The notes beneath the pieces were generated by a model. The model saw nothing but the letters and a program-made list of their open reading frames with translations. It was not told the DNA's origin and did no database searches. Position numbers and translations under genes: made by a program. From Sphingosinicella sp. LHD-64 (GTDB lineage: Bacteria; Pseudomonadota; Alphaproteobacteria; Sphingomonadales; Sphingomonadaceae), in NCBI RefSeq assembly GCF_031157375.1, contig NZ_JAVIFV010000001.1, positions 1,054,001 to 1,118,000 on the forward strand: a stretch of 64,000 nt of DNA, in the 5' to 3' direction. Shown here piece by piece: positions 56,004-64,000 of this stretch (positions within the stretch are counted from its first letter, which is position 1; each line of letters starts with the position of its first letter).

Positions 56004-56953
56004 CGGAAAGCCAGGAAGTAGATGAGGAGGATGTTGACAGCGAGCAGCGGGAGCGCGGTGCCGACCTGCATCTTGATGACGCCGTTGCGGTCCTTCAGTT
56101 CCAGCAGCGCCGCTGGCACGATGTTGAAGTTGGCCGCCATCGGCGTCATCAGCGTCCCGCAGAAGCCGGCCAGCATGCCGATCGCGCCGATGATCGCCGG
56201 ATCGCCGCCATAGCCCTGGATGAGGAGCGGCACGCCGATCGCCGCCGCCATCACCGGAAAGGCGGCGAAGGCGTTGCCCATGATCATCGTGAACAAGGCC
56301 ATGCCGATCCCGAACACGAGCACGGTCAGGAACACATTGCCGCCGGGAATCACGGCCCGCGTCGCATCGCCGATCACCGTGCCGACGCCGGCCGCGGCGA
56401 AGACGACGCCGAGCGCCGCCAGCATCTGCGGCAGCACCGCCGCCCAGCCGATCGCGTCGATCAGCCGCCGCCCTTCCTGCAGCGGCGCCAGCCTGGGTGG
56501 CTTCAGCCAGACGTACAGCGTGACGAGCGCGACCAGCGCGCCGAGGCAGAGGAAGACGTAGGTCTCGCGCCGTTCCTCGATCCAGCCGAGGCTCCCCAGC
56601 GGGGTGTACATATAGGCGAGCGTGCCAAGCAGCGCCGTCGCCGGAATGATCAGCGCCGGAAGGAACAATTTGTTGCCGAGATGATAGGACCAGGTTTGCC
56701 GCTCGCCGATCGTGGTCGTCGGCGGATTGCTGCGCCCGAGCGCGCCGAACCCGGCCAGTCCGGCCAGCGCCAGCACCAGCAGGCCGTTGACGAAGTCGCC
56801 CAGCCAGCTCCCGAAGATCAGGCTCGTCGCCATCAGGCCCCAGAAGGCGGCGTTGCCGAGACGCTTGCCGTTGCTCCGGTCGAATGCGCTCAGGATCGCG
56901 AAGGCCGCGAACATCGCGCCGACGAGCGCGTAGGCCCATTGCAGCGTGATCAT
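56000..56953 (-). CDS. DUF979 membrane protein (putative 5-oxoproline transporter subunit)
   Basis: The 317-residue protein has about nine membrane helices, with NPPTTTIGERQTWSYHLGNK, GMALFTMIMGNAFAAFPVMA and MLAGFCGTLMTPMAANFNIV. DUF969/DUF979 pairs have been proposed from gene clustering to transport 5-oxoproline; the adjacent oxoprolinase gene fits that. It overlaps both neighbours by 4 bp. Transport has not been shown here. Confidence 0.9.
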   Translation of the reverse strand: MITLQWAYALVGAMFAAFAILSAFDRSNGKRLGNAAFWGLMATSLIFGSWLGDFVNGLLVLALAGLAGFGALGRSNPPTTTIGERQTWSYHLGNKLFLPALIIPATALLGTLAYMYTPLGSLGWIEERRETYVFLCLGALVALVTLYVWLKPPRLAPLQEGRRLIDAIGWAAVLPQMLAALGVVFAAAGVGTVIGDATRAVIPGGNVFLTVLVFGIGMALFTMIMGNAFAAFPVMAAAIGVPLLIQGYGGDPAIIGAIGMLAGFCGTLMTPMAANFNIVPAALLELKDRNGVIKMQVGTALPLLAVNILLIYFLAFR

Positions 56954-57645
56954 TTCCGCCGCCTCCTGAGGCTACGGTCGAAGCGCAGCAGCCGGAAGCC
57001 GTGGATGAGGAAGGCGGCAATGGCGGTCGGGATCGCCCAGATGGCGAGATCGAGCGGCCGCAGGTCGTAGCCGTAACCGGCCAGCGTCGCCTGAATGAGC
57101 ACAATCGAGCCGATCGCGATGAAGATGTCCTCGCCGAAGAAGACACCGACATTGTCGGTGCCGGCCGACATCGCCTTCACCCGCTCCTCGCTGTCCTCGT
57201 CGAGCTCGCCACCCTTGTCGGTCTCGCCCGCCGCGAGCGCCATCGGCGCGACCAGCGGCCGCACCGTCTGGGCATGGCCCGCGATCGAAATCAGGCCGAG
57301 CGCCGCCGTGCACTGGCGGAAGAGGAGGTAAATGAGCAGCAGCCGCCCGGCCGTCGCCGCCTTGATCTTGCGGATCACCGCCGAGGCCCGTTCCTGCAGG
57401 CCATAGCGTTCGAGCAGGCCGACGATCGGAAGCACGATCCACACGACCGCGATGATCCGGTTGTCGTTGAACGCCTTGCCGAAGGCGGAGATGACCGGGA
57501 CGATGTCCATCCCGCCGAGCAGTCCGGTCGCCAGCGCCGCGACAGTGACGACCAGCATCGGATTGAGCTTCAACCAGAAGCCGACGACGACGATCAATAT
57601 GCCGGCGAGCGGCAGATAGGCGGCATAGGGCCCGAGGGCGCTCAT
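56950..57645 (-). CDS. DUF969 membrane protein (putative 5-oxoproline transporter subunit)
   Basis: The 231-residue protein has about five helices with [40 protein letters not shown] and [23 protein letters not shown]969 is the usual partner of DUF979; together they may form one carrier resembling split tripartite or CitMHS-type permeases. The start overlaps the oxoprolinase stop by 4 bp, so expression is coupled with the enzyme. Confidence 0.9.
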   Translation of the reverse strand: MSALGPYAAYLPLAGILIVVVGFWLKLNPMLVVTVAALATGLLGGMDIVPVISAFGKAFNDNRIIAVVWIVLPIVGLLERYGLQERASAVIRKIKAATAGRLLLIYLLFRQCTAALGLISIAGHAQTVRPLVAPMALAAGETDKGGELDEDSEERVKAMSAGTDNVGVFFGEDIFIAIGSIVLIQATLAGYGYDLRPLDLAIWAIPTAIAAFLIHGFRLLRFDRSLRRRRK

Positions 57646-60600
57646 GCGCGGCCGAAGCCCCCGCCGCCCGGCGTCAGAATCACGAACGCGTCGCCCGCCG
57701 CCATCTCGGCGCCATCGGTGGCGGTCAGCACCTCCTCGCGGCCGTCGGCGCGCACCACCTTGTTGACCCCGGCCGCGGCATCCCCGCCGCCCGCCACGCC
57801 TTTGGGCGCCACCCGCCGGCGGTTGGAGAGGATGGCGGCGTGCATCGGCTCGAGGAACTTCACGCGCCGTTCTACCCCATCACCGCCATGATGGGCACCG
57901 ACGCCGCCCGAACCGCGCCGGATCGCGAAGCGTTCCAGCACCACCGGATAACGCGTTTCCAGGATTTCCGGATCGGTGAGCCGCGAATTGGTCATGTGGG
58001 TCTGCACCGCGCTCGCCCCGTCGAAGTCCGGCCCCGCCCCGGCGCCACCCGCGATCGTCTCGTAATATTGGTGGCGCGCGTTGCCGAAGGTGAAGTTGTT
58101 CATCGTCCCCTGGCTCGGCGCCAGCGCCCCGCAGGCGGCGAGCAGGCAATCGGTCACGACCTGGCTGGTCTCGACATTCCCCGCCACCACCGCCGCCGGA
58201 TAGCGGGGATTGAGCATCGAGCCTTCCGGCACGCGCAGCTCGATCGGCCGCAGGCAGCCGTCGTTCAGGGGAATGTGATCGTCGACCATCGTGCGGAACG
58301 CATAGAGCGTCGCCGCCCGGCAGATCGAATAAGGGGCGTTGAAGTTGCTGGTCAGCTGGTTGCTGGTGCCGGCAAAGTCGATCACTGCGGTCCGCGCCGC
58401 GCGATCCACCGTCACCGCGACCGAAACCGTCGCCCCGCCATCCATTTCATAGTTAAAACATCCATCGGAAAGTCTTCCGATCAAGCGCCTTACCGCCTCT
58501 TCCGCATAGTCCATGACATGCGCCATATAGGCGTCGATCACGTCGCGGCCGTAGCTCCCGGCGATCCGCTTCAACTCGCTCGCGCCCCGCGCGCAGGCGG
58601 CGACCTGGGCCTTGAGGTCCGCGATATTCCGGTCCGGATTGCGCGCCGGCCACCGTCCTTCGGCGAGGAGCGCGCGCATCTCCGCCTCGCGGAAATGCCC
58701 GGCGTCGACGAGCAGGACATTGTCGATCAGCACGCCTTCCTCGTCAACCGTCCGGCTGTCCGGCGGCATCGATCCCGGCGCGATCCCGCCGATGTCCGAA
58801 TGATGTCCGCGCGCCGCGACGAACCAGGCCGGCGCCGCGTCGTCCCCCTCATTTTCGGCGACGAAGACAGGCAGGATGACCGTGATGTCCGGCAGGTGCG
58901 TGCCGCCGCGATAGGGCGCGTTCAGCACATAGACGTCGCCAGGTTTCATCCCGCGCCCGTCGCGGCCGTCGCCCCTTGCCTCGATCACGGTGCGGATCGA
59001 ATCGCCCATCGACCCGAGGTGCACCGGGATGTGCGGCGCATTGGCGATCAGGCTCCCCTCCCGATCGAACACCGCGCAGGAGAAATCGAGCCGTTCCTTG
59101 ATGTTGACCGACGAGGCGGTGTTCTGCAGCGCAACGCCCATCTCCTCGGCGATCGCCATGAAGAGATTGCCCATCACTTCGAGCATCACAGGATCGACGT
59201 CCGTCCCCATTGCCGGCGCCCCCGCCCGCGGCACGGCGCGCGTGAGAAGGAGGTTGCCGTGCACATCCACCTCGGCCCGCCAACCCGGCTCGACCACAGT
59301 GGTGGCGGACGGGTCGATGATCAACGCGGGACCATCGATCGACGCACCGGCACCGAGCTTCTGGCGATCGTACAGCGCGTCCGCGATCAACGCCTCGCCG
59401 GCTTCGAACGCGAACGCTGCAGTCAGCCCTTCACCCTTCCCTACCGCCTCGACGATCGCCGTCTCGACCACCACCGCAGCATCGGACACGAACCCAAACC
59501 GCGTCCGGTGCGCCGCCGCGAAATCCGCCGTCATGGCGTCGCCGACCGCCACCTCGAGCGCGGTGTCGCTCCCCTCGTAGCGCAACGCCGCCCGCCGCCG
59601 CACCTCCGGCGCCTCGACACCCTGCGCACGGAGCGCCGCCACGGCCTCGCCTTCCAGTTCGGCCAGCGTCGCCTCCAGATCGGCCCCGGCCAGTGTCCGC
59701 TGCCTGAGCTCGACCATGTCGGCCAGCCCCATGCCATAGGCGCTGAGCACCCCGGCCAGCGGATGGATCATCACCCGCTCGATGCCCAGCGCGTCCGCCA
59801 CAAGGCAGGCATGCTGCCCGCCCGCCCCGCCGAAGCATTGCAGCGTGTAGCGGGTCACGTCATGGCCCCGCGCGATCGAGATCTGCTTGATCGCATTGGC
59901 CATGTTGTCGACCGCGATGCGGACGAACCCCTCGGCTACGGCTCGGGCGTCCATGCCCACCCGGCTGGCGATCTTCTCGCAGCGCGCCAGCGCAGCCCCG
60001 GCGTCGATCGGCAGGTCGCCATTCGGCCCGAACACATGCGGGAAATGCTCGGGCCGGATCTTGCCGAGCACGACATTACAGTCGGTTACCGTCAGCGGAC
60101 CGCCACGCCGGTAGCAGGCCGGCCCGGGCACTGCCCCGGCACTGTCCGGCCCGACCCGGAAGCGGCTGCCGTCATAGGAACAGACCGATCCGCCGCCGGC
60201 CGCCACAGTGTGAATCTCCAGCATCGGCGCCCGCACCCGGACGCCCGCCACCGCCCGTTCACTGGTCCGCTCGTAGACGCCGGCATAATGCGACACGTCG
60301 GTCGAGGTCCCGCCCATGTCGAAGCCGATGATGTGATCGAACCCGGCCTGTGCCGCGGTCTTCGCCATGCCGACGATCCCGCCCGCCGGGCCGGACAGGA
60401 TCGCGTCCTTGCCCCGAAACGTCGCGGCATCGGTCAACCCGCCGTTCGACTGCATGAAGAACAGCCGCGCGTCGCCGCCGAGCCCCGCCACCACCCGATC
60501 GACATAGCGGCGCAGGACCGGCGACAGATAAGCATCGACGACGCTGGTGTCGCCGCGCCCGATCAGCTTGATCAGCGGCTCGACCTCGTGGCTCGCCGAG

Positions 60601-61157
60601 ACCTGGGTGAAGCCGATCTCCCGTGCCATCGCCGCCAGCGCCGCCTCGTGCGCCGTCCAGCGCCAGCCATGGACCAGCACGATCGCCAGCGCCCGGTAGC
60701 CCACGTCATAGGCCCCCTGCAGCCCGAGCCGCGCGGCCCCGGCGTCGAGCGGCCTGAGCACCGTCCCGTCGGCCATCACCCGCTCGTCGATCTCGACGAC
60801 ATGGCCGTAGAGCGGTTCGGGCAGCTGGATGTCGAGCGCGAAGATGTCGGGCCGCGCCTGATAGCCGATCCGCAGCGCATCCCCGAACCCGGCGGTGATC
60901 GCCAGCGCCACCGCCTCGCCCTTGCGCTCGAGCAGCGCATTGGTGGCTACGGTCGTGCCCATCTTCACGGTTGCGACCATACCGCCGCCAGCCTCGTCCA
61001 GGATCTGGCGGATACCGGCCACCGCCGCATCGTCGTAGCGCTCGGGATTTTCGGAGAGGAGTTTCCGCACCACCTGCCGCCCGTCCGGGGCGCGCGCGAC
61101 GATGTCGGTGAAGGTGCCGCCGCGGTCGATCGAGAAGGTCCAGCCGGGGCCGCTCAT
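57642..61157 (-). CDS. 5-oxoprolinase (fused hydantoinase A/B type)
   Basis: The ATP-dependent enzyme opens 5-oxoproline to glutamate. The 1171-residue protein joins a HyuA half (residues 1 to about 650; [20 protein letters not shown] near the start, [16 protein letters not shown] and [17 protein letters not shown]) and a HyuB half (about 660-1160; [43 protein letters not shown] and GGGGFGRA at the end), the arrangement of eukaryotic OPLAH and some bacterial enzymes. It heads the operon that continues with DUF969, DUF979 and DUF2891. Confidence 0.93.
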   Translation of the reverse strand: MSGPGWTFSIDRGGTFTDIVARAPDGRQVVRKLLSENPERYDDAAVAGIRQILDEAGGGMVATVKMGTTVATNALLERKGEAVALAITAGFGDALRIGYQARPDIFALDIQLPEPLYGHVVEIDERVMADGTVLRPLDAGAARLGLQGAYDVGYRALAIVLVHGWRWTAHEAALAAMAREIGFTQVSASHEVEPLIKLIGRGDTSVVDAYLSPVLRRYVDRVVAGLGGDARLFFMQSNGGLTDAATFRGKDAILSGPAGGIVGMAKTAAQAGFDHIIGFDMGGTSTDVSHYAGVYERTSERAVAGVRVRAPMLEIHTVAAGGGSVCSYDGSRFRVGPDSAGAVPGPACYRRGGPLTVTDCNVVLGKIRPEHFPHVFGPNGDLPIDAGAALARCEKIASRVGMDARAVAEGFVRIAVDNMANAIKQISIARGHDVTRYTLQCFGGAGGQHACLVADALGIERVMIHPLAGVLSAYGMGLADMVELRQRTLAGADLEATLAELEGEAVAALRAQGVEAPEVRRRAALRYEGSDTALEVAVGDAMTADFAAAHRTRFGFVSDAAVVVETAIVEAVGKGEGLTAAFAFEAGEALIADALYDRQKLGAGASIDGPALIIDPSATTVVEPGWRAEVDVHGNLLLTRAVPRAGAPAMGTDVDPVMLEVMGNLFMAIAEEMGVALQNTASSVNIKERLDFSCAVFDREGSLIANAPHIPVHLGSMGDSIRTVIEARGDGRDGRGMKPGDVYVLNAPYRGGTHLPDITVILPVFVAENEGDDAAPAWFVAARGHHSDIGGIAPGSMPPDSRTVDEEGVLIDNVLLVDAGHFREAEMRALLAEGRWPARNPDRNIADLKAQVAACARGASELKRIAGSYGRDVIDAYMAHVMDYAEEAVRRLIGRLSDGCFNYEMDGGATVSVAVTVDRAARTAVIDFAGTSNQLTSNFNAPYSICRAATLYAFRTMVDDHIPLNDGCLRPIELRVPEGSMLNPRYPAAVVAGNVETSQVVTDCLLAACGALAPSQGTMNNFTFGNARHQYYETIAGGAGAGPDFDGASAVQTHMTNSRLTDPEILETRYPVVLERFAIRRGSGGVGAHHGGDGVERRVKFLEPMHAAILSNRRRVAPKGVAGGGDAAAGVNKVVRADGREEVLTATDGAEMAAGDAFVILTPGGGGFGRA

Positions 61158-61251
61158 GCCGGGTGCCTAGCACCCCGCTCCCGGGTCGGGAAGCAGCTTG
61201 ACCCGGCGGCCGGCACGGGCCAGCGCTGGCACGAAACCCGGAGTCCGTCCC

Positions 61252-61716
61252 ATGTCCGACGAAAAGTTCGCCCCCGACGCGCCGTTCACCAGCAGCGACT
61301 TCCACAACGTCACCCAGAAGCAGATCCTGAACGCGGTGCACGACACGCTCGCCCAGGCGAAGATGCCGTGGGAGGCGATCCGGCCCTTCCTCGAGACGGC
61401 GCGCGACATGTGCCGCGCCGACTTCGCCGAAAGCGCCAGCATCCGCTTCCACACGGTGCAGGCAGACGGCGACGCGTGGGTCGATGCGGAGGAGGCGTTC
61501 CTCGGCATTTCGGTGGCCGACCGCGACAGCGGCGCCGAATGGCTGGCGGACACCTATTGGGTATCGGACATCGCGACGATCGACGACGACCCCGAGCTGG
61601 CCCGCGCCGTCGTACGGGCGCTGGAGCGCAGCATCGCCAGGATCAATGCCTGGCTCGCCGGGAAAGAAGCGGGAGGCGCAGCCAAAGCCACACCTCCCGC
61701 GAACAAGGATGCCTGA
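61252..61716 (+). CDS. Hypothetical soluble protein
   Basis: The 154-residue acidic protein contains SDFHNVTQKQILNAVHDTLA and AEWLADTYWVSDIATIDDDP, then a lysine/alanine tail. I recognise no domain. It may be a small conserved protein of sphingomonads. GGAG lies nine bases before the ATG at 61252. It is divergent from the 5-oxoprolinase gene and converges with the next gene, 3 bp away. Confidence 0.72.
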   Translation: MSDEKFAPDAPFTSSDFHNVTQKQILNAVHDTLAQAKMPWEAIRPFLETARDMCRADFAESASIRFHTVQADGDAWVDAEEAFLGISVADRDSGAEWLADTYWVSDIATIDDDPELARAVVRALERSIARINAWLAGKEAGGAAKATPPANKDA

Positions 61717-61719
61717 GTG

Positions 61720-62589
61720 TCAGTTGCCTTCGCCGGTGACACCGCGCTCGTAGAGCTGGATGCAACGGTCGTCGCCCGGCCCGGGCTGGCAGGGCGGATA
61801 GTTGGTCTCGGCGACCGGGCCGCCCATGCCGGTGTAAGCCGGCGCGCTGCCCGCAGCCGGGACCGCCGGGTCCGGATCGTCGGCCGTTGCCGTCTCGATC
61901 GGCGCCTGGGCGGGCGCCCCATGCGACGCACTCTCCGCCGTCATCGTGTCCGGCTGGTGCGCATCGAGGCCGGGCTCTTCGGGCCCGCCCATCGCGGTCT
62001 GCACCGCGCTGTCGCCATGGCCGCCGGTCGGCTGATTCCAGCTCGCCAGCGCGGTACGCACGCCGCGCTCATAGAGCTGGATGCAGCTGTCGTCGCCCGG
62101 TCCCGGATCGCAGGCCGGATAGTTCTGCGTCGCCGGACGCGGCGTCAGATCGAGCGCCGCCGTCTGGACCGGCGCAGCGGTCGTCGTCGCCTCGCCCACC
62201 GTGGTGGTGGTGTCCATCGTGTCGACCGGCGCGCCGGTGCCTGCCGGATCGTCCGTCGCGACCGGATCGGTCTGGTCGACCGGGATCGTCGGCTGCGGCG
62301 GCATCGGGTCCGCCGGCGGAGTCGCCTGCGGATCGGCAGAGGCATAGCTGTCGCCGACAGCGCCGTCCATCTTGCCGGGGTCTTCGCCGTACCAGTCGGT
62401 ATAGCTGTCTGCCTCGGACAGGGGTGCCGCATCCTTGGCGAGCACCGGGCCGAAGCCTTCGTTCACGGTCGCGTCATATGGCTTTGCGGCATCCACGTCC
62501 GCGCCATAAGGATCCTGCGCGAGCGCGACGCCCGCAAGCGCCGACGAGCCGAGCAGCAGGGCCGCAGCCCCGATCTTCAACCTGTTCAT
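61720..62589 (-). CDS. Exported low-complexity protein with duplicated two-cysteine motif
   Basis: The 289-residue protein has a signal peptide (residues 1-24, ending AGVALAQ), a long Pro/Ala/Thr/Asp-rich region, and two copies of the motif NYPxCxPGPGDDxCIQLYER at 156-177 and 263-284, each with two cysteines nine residues apart. A disulfide in each copy is likely. GGAGG stands just before ATG 62589, so this is chosen over the ATG at 62601. Function unknown; probably periplasmic or surface-exposed. Confidence 0.72.
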   Translation of the reverse strand: MNRLKIGAAALLLGSSALAGVALAQDPYGADVDAAKPYDATVNEGFGPVLAKDAAPLSEADSYTDWYGEDPGKMDGAVGDSYASADPQATPPADPMPPQPTIPVDQTDPVATDDPAGTGAPVDTMDTTTTVGEATTTAAPVQTAALDLTPRPATQNYPACDPGPGDDSCIQLYERGVRTALASWNQPTGGHGDSAVQTAMGGPEEPGLDAHQPDTMTAESASHGAPAQAPIETATADDPDPAVPAAGSAPAYTGMGGPVAETNYPPCQPGPGDDRCIQLYERGVTGEGN

Positions 62590-62724
62590 TTTGGCCTCCA
62601 TACCTTTCCGGCGCGCCCCTCAAAGGCCACCGGGCGAAAGCCCCCACGCCCGCACTGGTGAGAAGTGCAGTGTATGCGATGAACGGCCGAACGCCGGTTT
62701 TTCTCCCTCCGCGCGCTCGGGCGG

Positions 62725-63441
62725 TCAGAAGCGGCCGTCGATTCGGCGCAGCGCGAGGCCGTTCGCCTCCTGGAATCCCGCGGCCACCAGGCGACCGCGC
62801 AGCGCCTCGTCGGTCGGCCGGATCGACAGGTCGGCGCGAAAGCGGCCGTCGGCGAAGAGCCTCAGCTCCAGCCGCTCCATGCCGGTCTGGCTGGCGAGCG
62901 GCAGCAGCACGGCATCACCCGCGCACGAGGCGGTGCCGGCGAAGCCGGAGGGCAGGCCGATCCCCGCCACTTCGCCTGCCAGGGTTGCCCGCACATTGCC
63001 CTCGGCGCGGGCGCACTGGCCGTTGGCGAAGCCGGCGGACACGTCGTCCGCCTCGATCATCGCGACCGGCAGCGGCGCGAACAGCGCGCCGACGCGCAGC
63101 TGCCCGGTCGCGTCGTCGACGCCGAAGGCATGGCGCGACAGGGTGATGGCGCCGCGGAACGGGTTGGCCTCGTCGTCGCGGCGGAGCGAGACCCGGGCCC
63201 GGCCGAGAAGAAGTGGCAGGCTGTTGAGGCGCGCGGTGACGTCGCCGACCGGCACCGGACCGAGCTGCGCCTCCCTGAGGCCGCCGAACCAGATGCTCCC
63301 GGTCGCCTCGCGCGCTACCAGCCCGCGCGCCGCGAAGCCGAACCAGTCGGCGGCAAGCCGGAGCGGCAGCAAAGCGAGCAAGGCGAAGGCGAAGGCGCCG
63401 AGGAAGAAGGCCGTCCGGCCCATCGGCAGGCGGATCCTCAT
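62725..63441 (-). CDS. gspN: Type II secretion system protein N (GspN)
   Basis: The 238-residue protein has one N-terminal membrane helix (about 10-32) and a beta-rich periplasmic part with ATGSIWFGGLREAQLGPVPV, LNSLPLLLGRARVSL and MERLELRLFADGRFRADLSI. This fits GspN, a bitopic T2SS protein of still unclear role. Its start overlaps gspM by 4 bp. It ends the visible gsp operon. Confidence 0.85.
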   Translation of the reverse strand: MRIRLPMGRTAFFLGAFAFALLALLPLRLAADWFGFAARGLVAREATGSIWFGGLREAQLGPVPVGDVTARLNSLPLLLGRARVSLRRDDEANPFRGAITLSRHAFGVDDATGQLRVGALFAPLPVAMIEADDVSAGFANGQCARAEGNVRATLAGEVAGIGLPSGFAGTASCAGDAVLLPLASQTGMERLELRLFADGRFRADLSIRPTDEALRGRLVAAGFQEANGLALRRIDGRF

Positions 63442-63917
63442 GGCCGCGGCCCCGCATTGAAACCGGCCTCGACGAAGATCGTCCGGTCCTGGTTGATGCG
63501 GGCGCGCAGGCTCCCGACCGCCACGCCTTGCGCCTCGAGCCCGCGCACCCAGCCCAGCACCGCCTGCGGCCGCCCCGCCTCGATCGTGATCGTCGCCTGC
63601 GTCGGACTCTGCGTCACGATGCGCGCATTGGGGAAGCCCGCATCGGCAGCGGTGCGCGCCAGCAGGCTGTCGATCGGCAACGGCAACGGCGCGCCCGGCC
63701 GCGCCACCTGACCGGCGGCCACGGCGCGCGCCTTGGCCTCCGCGAGCGCCACCACCGCCTCGCCGTGCCGCCGCTCCGCATCGGCGCGCAGATCGGAGAG
63801 CGGGCGCAGCACCGCGAGCCAGACCAGCACGATCGCGATCAGCGCGAACATGACGAGCAGCATCCGCTGCTCGCGGGTCGAGCGTCCCCGCCACCAGAGC
63901 TTGAAGCGCTCGCTCAT
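63438..63917 (-). CDS. gspM: Type II secretion system protein M (GspM)
   Basis: GspM is an inner-membrane assembly platform protein that binds GspL. The 159-residue protein has a short basic cytoplasmic N-terminus (RFKLWWRGRSTREQRML), a membrane helix (about 19-37) and a periplasmic ferredoxin-like domain ending LRARINQDRTIFVEAGFN. Its ATG overlaps the gspL stop by 4 bp and its stop overlaps the gspN start. Typical gsp order L-M-N supports the call. Confidence 0.88.
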   Translation of the reverse strand: MSERFKLWWRGRSTREQRMLLVMFALIAIVLVWLAVLRPLSDLRADAERRHGEAVVALAEAKARAVAAGQVARPGAPLPLPIDSLLARTAADAGFPNARIVTQSPTQATITIEAGRPQAVLGWVRGLEAQGVAVGSLRARINQDRTIFVEAGFNAGPRP

Positions 63918-64000
63918 GACGGCCGCACCGTCAGCTCGGCGGTCGGCCGCCCGCCCGCCGCGGTCGGCTCGCCGCCCTCGACCGTCAGGCCGCTCGCCTC
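63914..64000 (-). CDS. gspL: Type II secretion system protein L (GspL), C-terminal end (cut by window edge)
   Basis: Only the last 28 codons are seen: minus-strand translation ends GLTVEGGEPTAAGGRPTAEL then TVRPS and TGA. This is like the final beta strands of the periplasmic ferredoxin-like domain of GspL. Position directly before gspM gives the name; sequence alone would not. Confidence 0.65.
   Translation of the reverse strand, partial: EASGLTVEGGEPTAAGGRPTAELTVRPS

Noticed and set aside
57840-61739. 1299-codon plus-strand reading frame opposite the 5-oxoprolinase gene
   Set aside because: It is antisense to a strongly conserved enzyme and has no recognisable domain.

Overview
The window is about 67% GC by eye and is fully coding-dense, with short intergenic gaps and many 1-8 bp gene overlaps. 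It looks like the chromosome of an alphaproteobacterium of the order Sphingomonadales. Reasons are the recG / sdhE / mfd order, several TonB-dependent receptors, a branched-chain 2-oxoacid dehydrogenase cluster, and short palindromic elements of the type CGTCAT...ATGACG scattered between genes. No integrase, transposase, phage gene, tRNA, tmRNA or CRISPR array was recognised. One structured RNA, the RNase P RNA, is present.

Layout. (1) 182-3050: a phage-shock (Psp) operon, pspA-pspB-pspC, followed by five small membrane/coiled-coil genes. (2) 3098-9491: sufE and a hotdog thioesterase, a J-domain protein, a heavy-metal-type two-component pair, and a SulP transporter overlapping a beta-carbonic anhydrase. 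(3) 9536-11482: rnpB, an exported intradiol dioxygenase-like protein and an AmpD-type amidase. (4) 11523-16690: a chemotaxis operon cheA-W-Y-B-R (minus strand). (5) 16849-20520: a TetR-controlled HlyD/ABC exporter. (6) 20526-24357: a host-attachment-family protein, surE, a K+ channel, two small proteins and an EF-hand protein. (7) 24459-29509: an M24 peptidase, NamZ-like muramidase, DOMON-like protein, tyrS and a YdcZ-type transporter. (8) 29647-35605: recG, sdhE, mfd. (9) 35676-40529: a probable copper-handling operon (DUF2946, TonB receptor, PCu(A)C chaperone, SCO, PepSY protein). (10) 40495-51912: a homodimeric-type 2-oxoacid dehydrogenase E1/transketolase, a PhoD phosphatase coupled to a TonB receptor, the bkdA1-A2-B genes and a histidine phosphatase. 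(11) 52040-54244: a second Psp operon with a near-consensus sigma-54 promoter. (12) 54329-61157: a 5-oxoprolinase / DUF969 / DUF979 / DUF2891 operon. (13) 61252-64000: two unrecognised genes and the gspL-M-N end of a type II secretion operon.

The most interesting pattern is the pair of Psp loci. Both carry, besides PspA/B/C, a set of tiny proteins with one N-terminal membrane helix and a common C-terminal coiled-coil signature (roughly R-L-x-x-L-E-R-I-A-x-D ... E-I-x-x-L-R). Related tails end both PspC proteins and echo in PspB. This looks like an expanded set of PspB/PspC-like membrane partners for PspA. Other points of note are an in-frame palindromic repeat inside the bkdB coding sequence, a CheA with an extra CheW-like module and a remnant receiver tail, and an exported protein with a duplicated two-cysteine motif.
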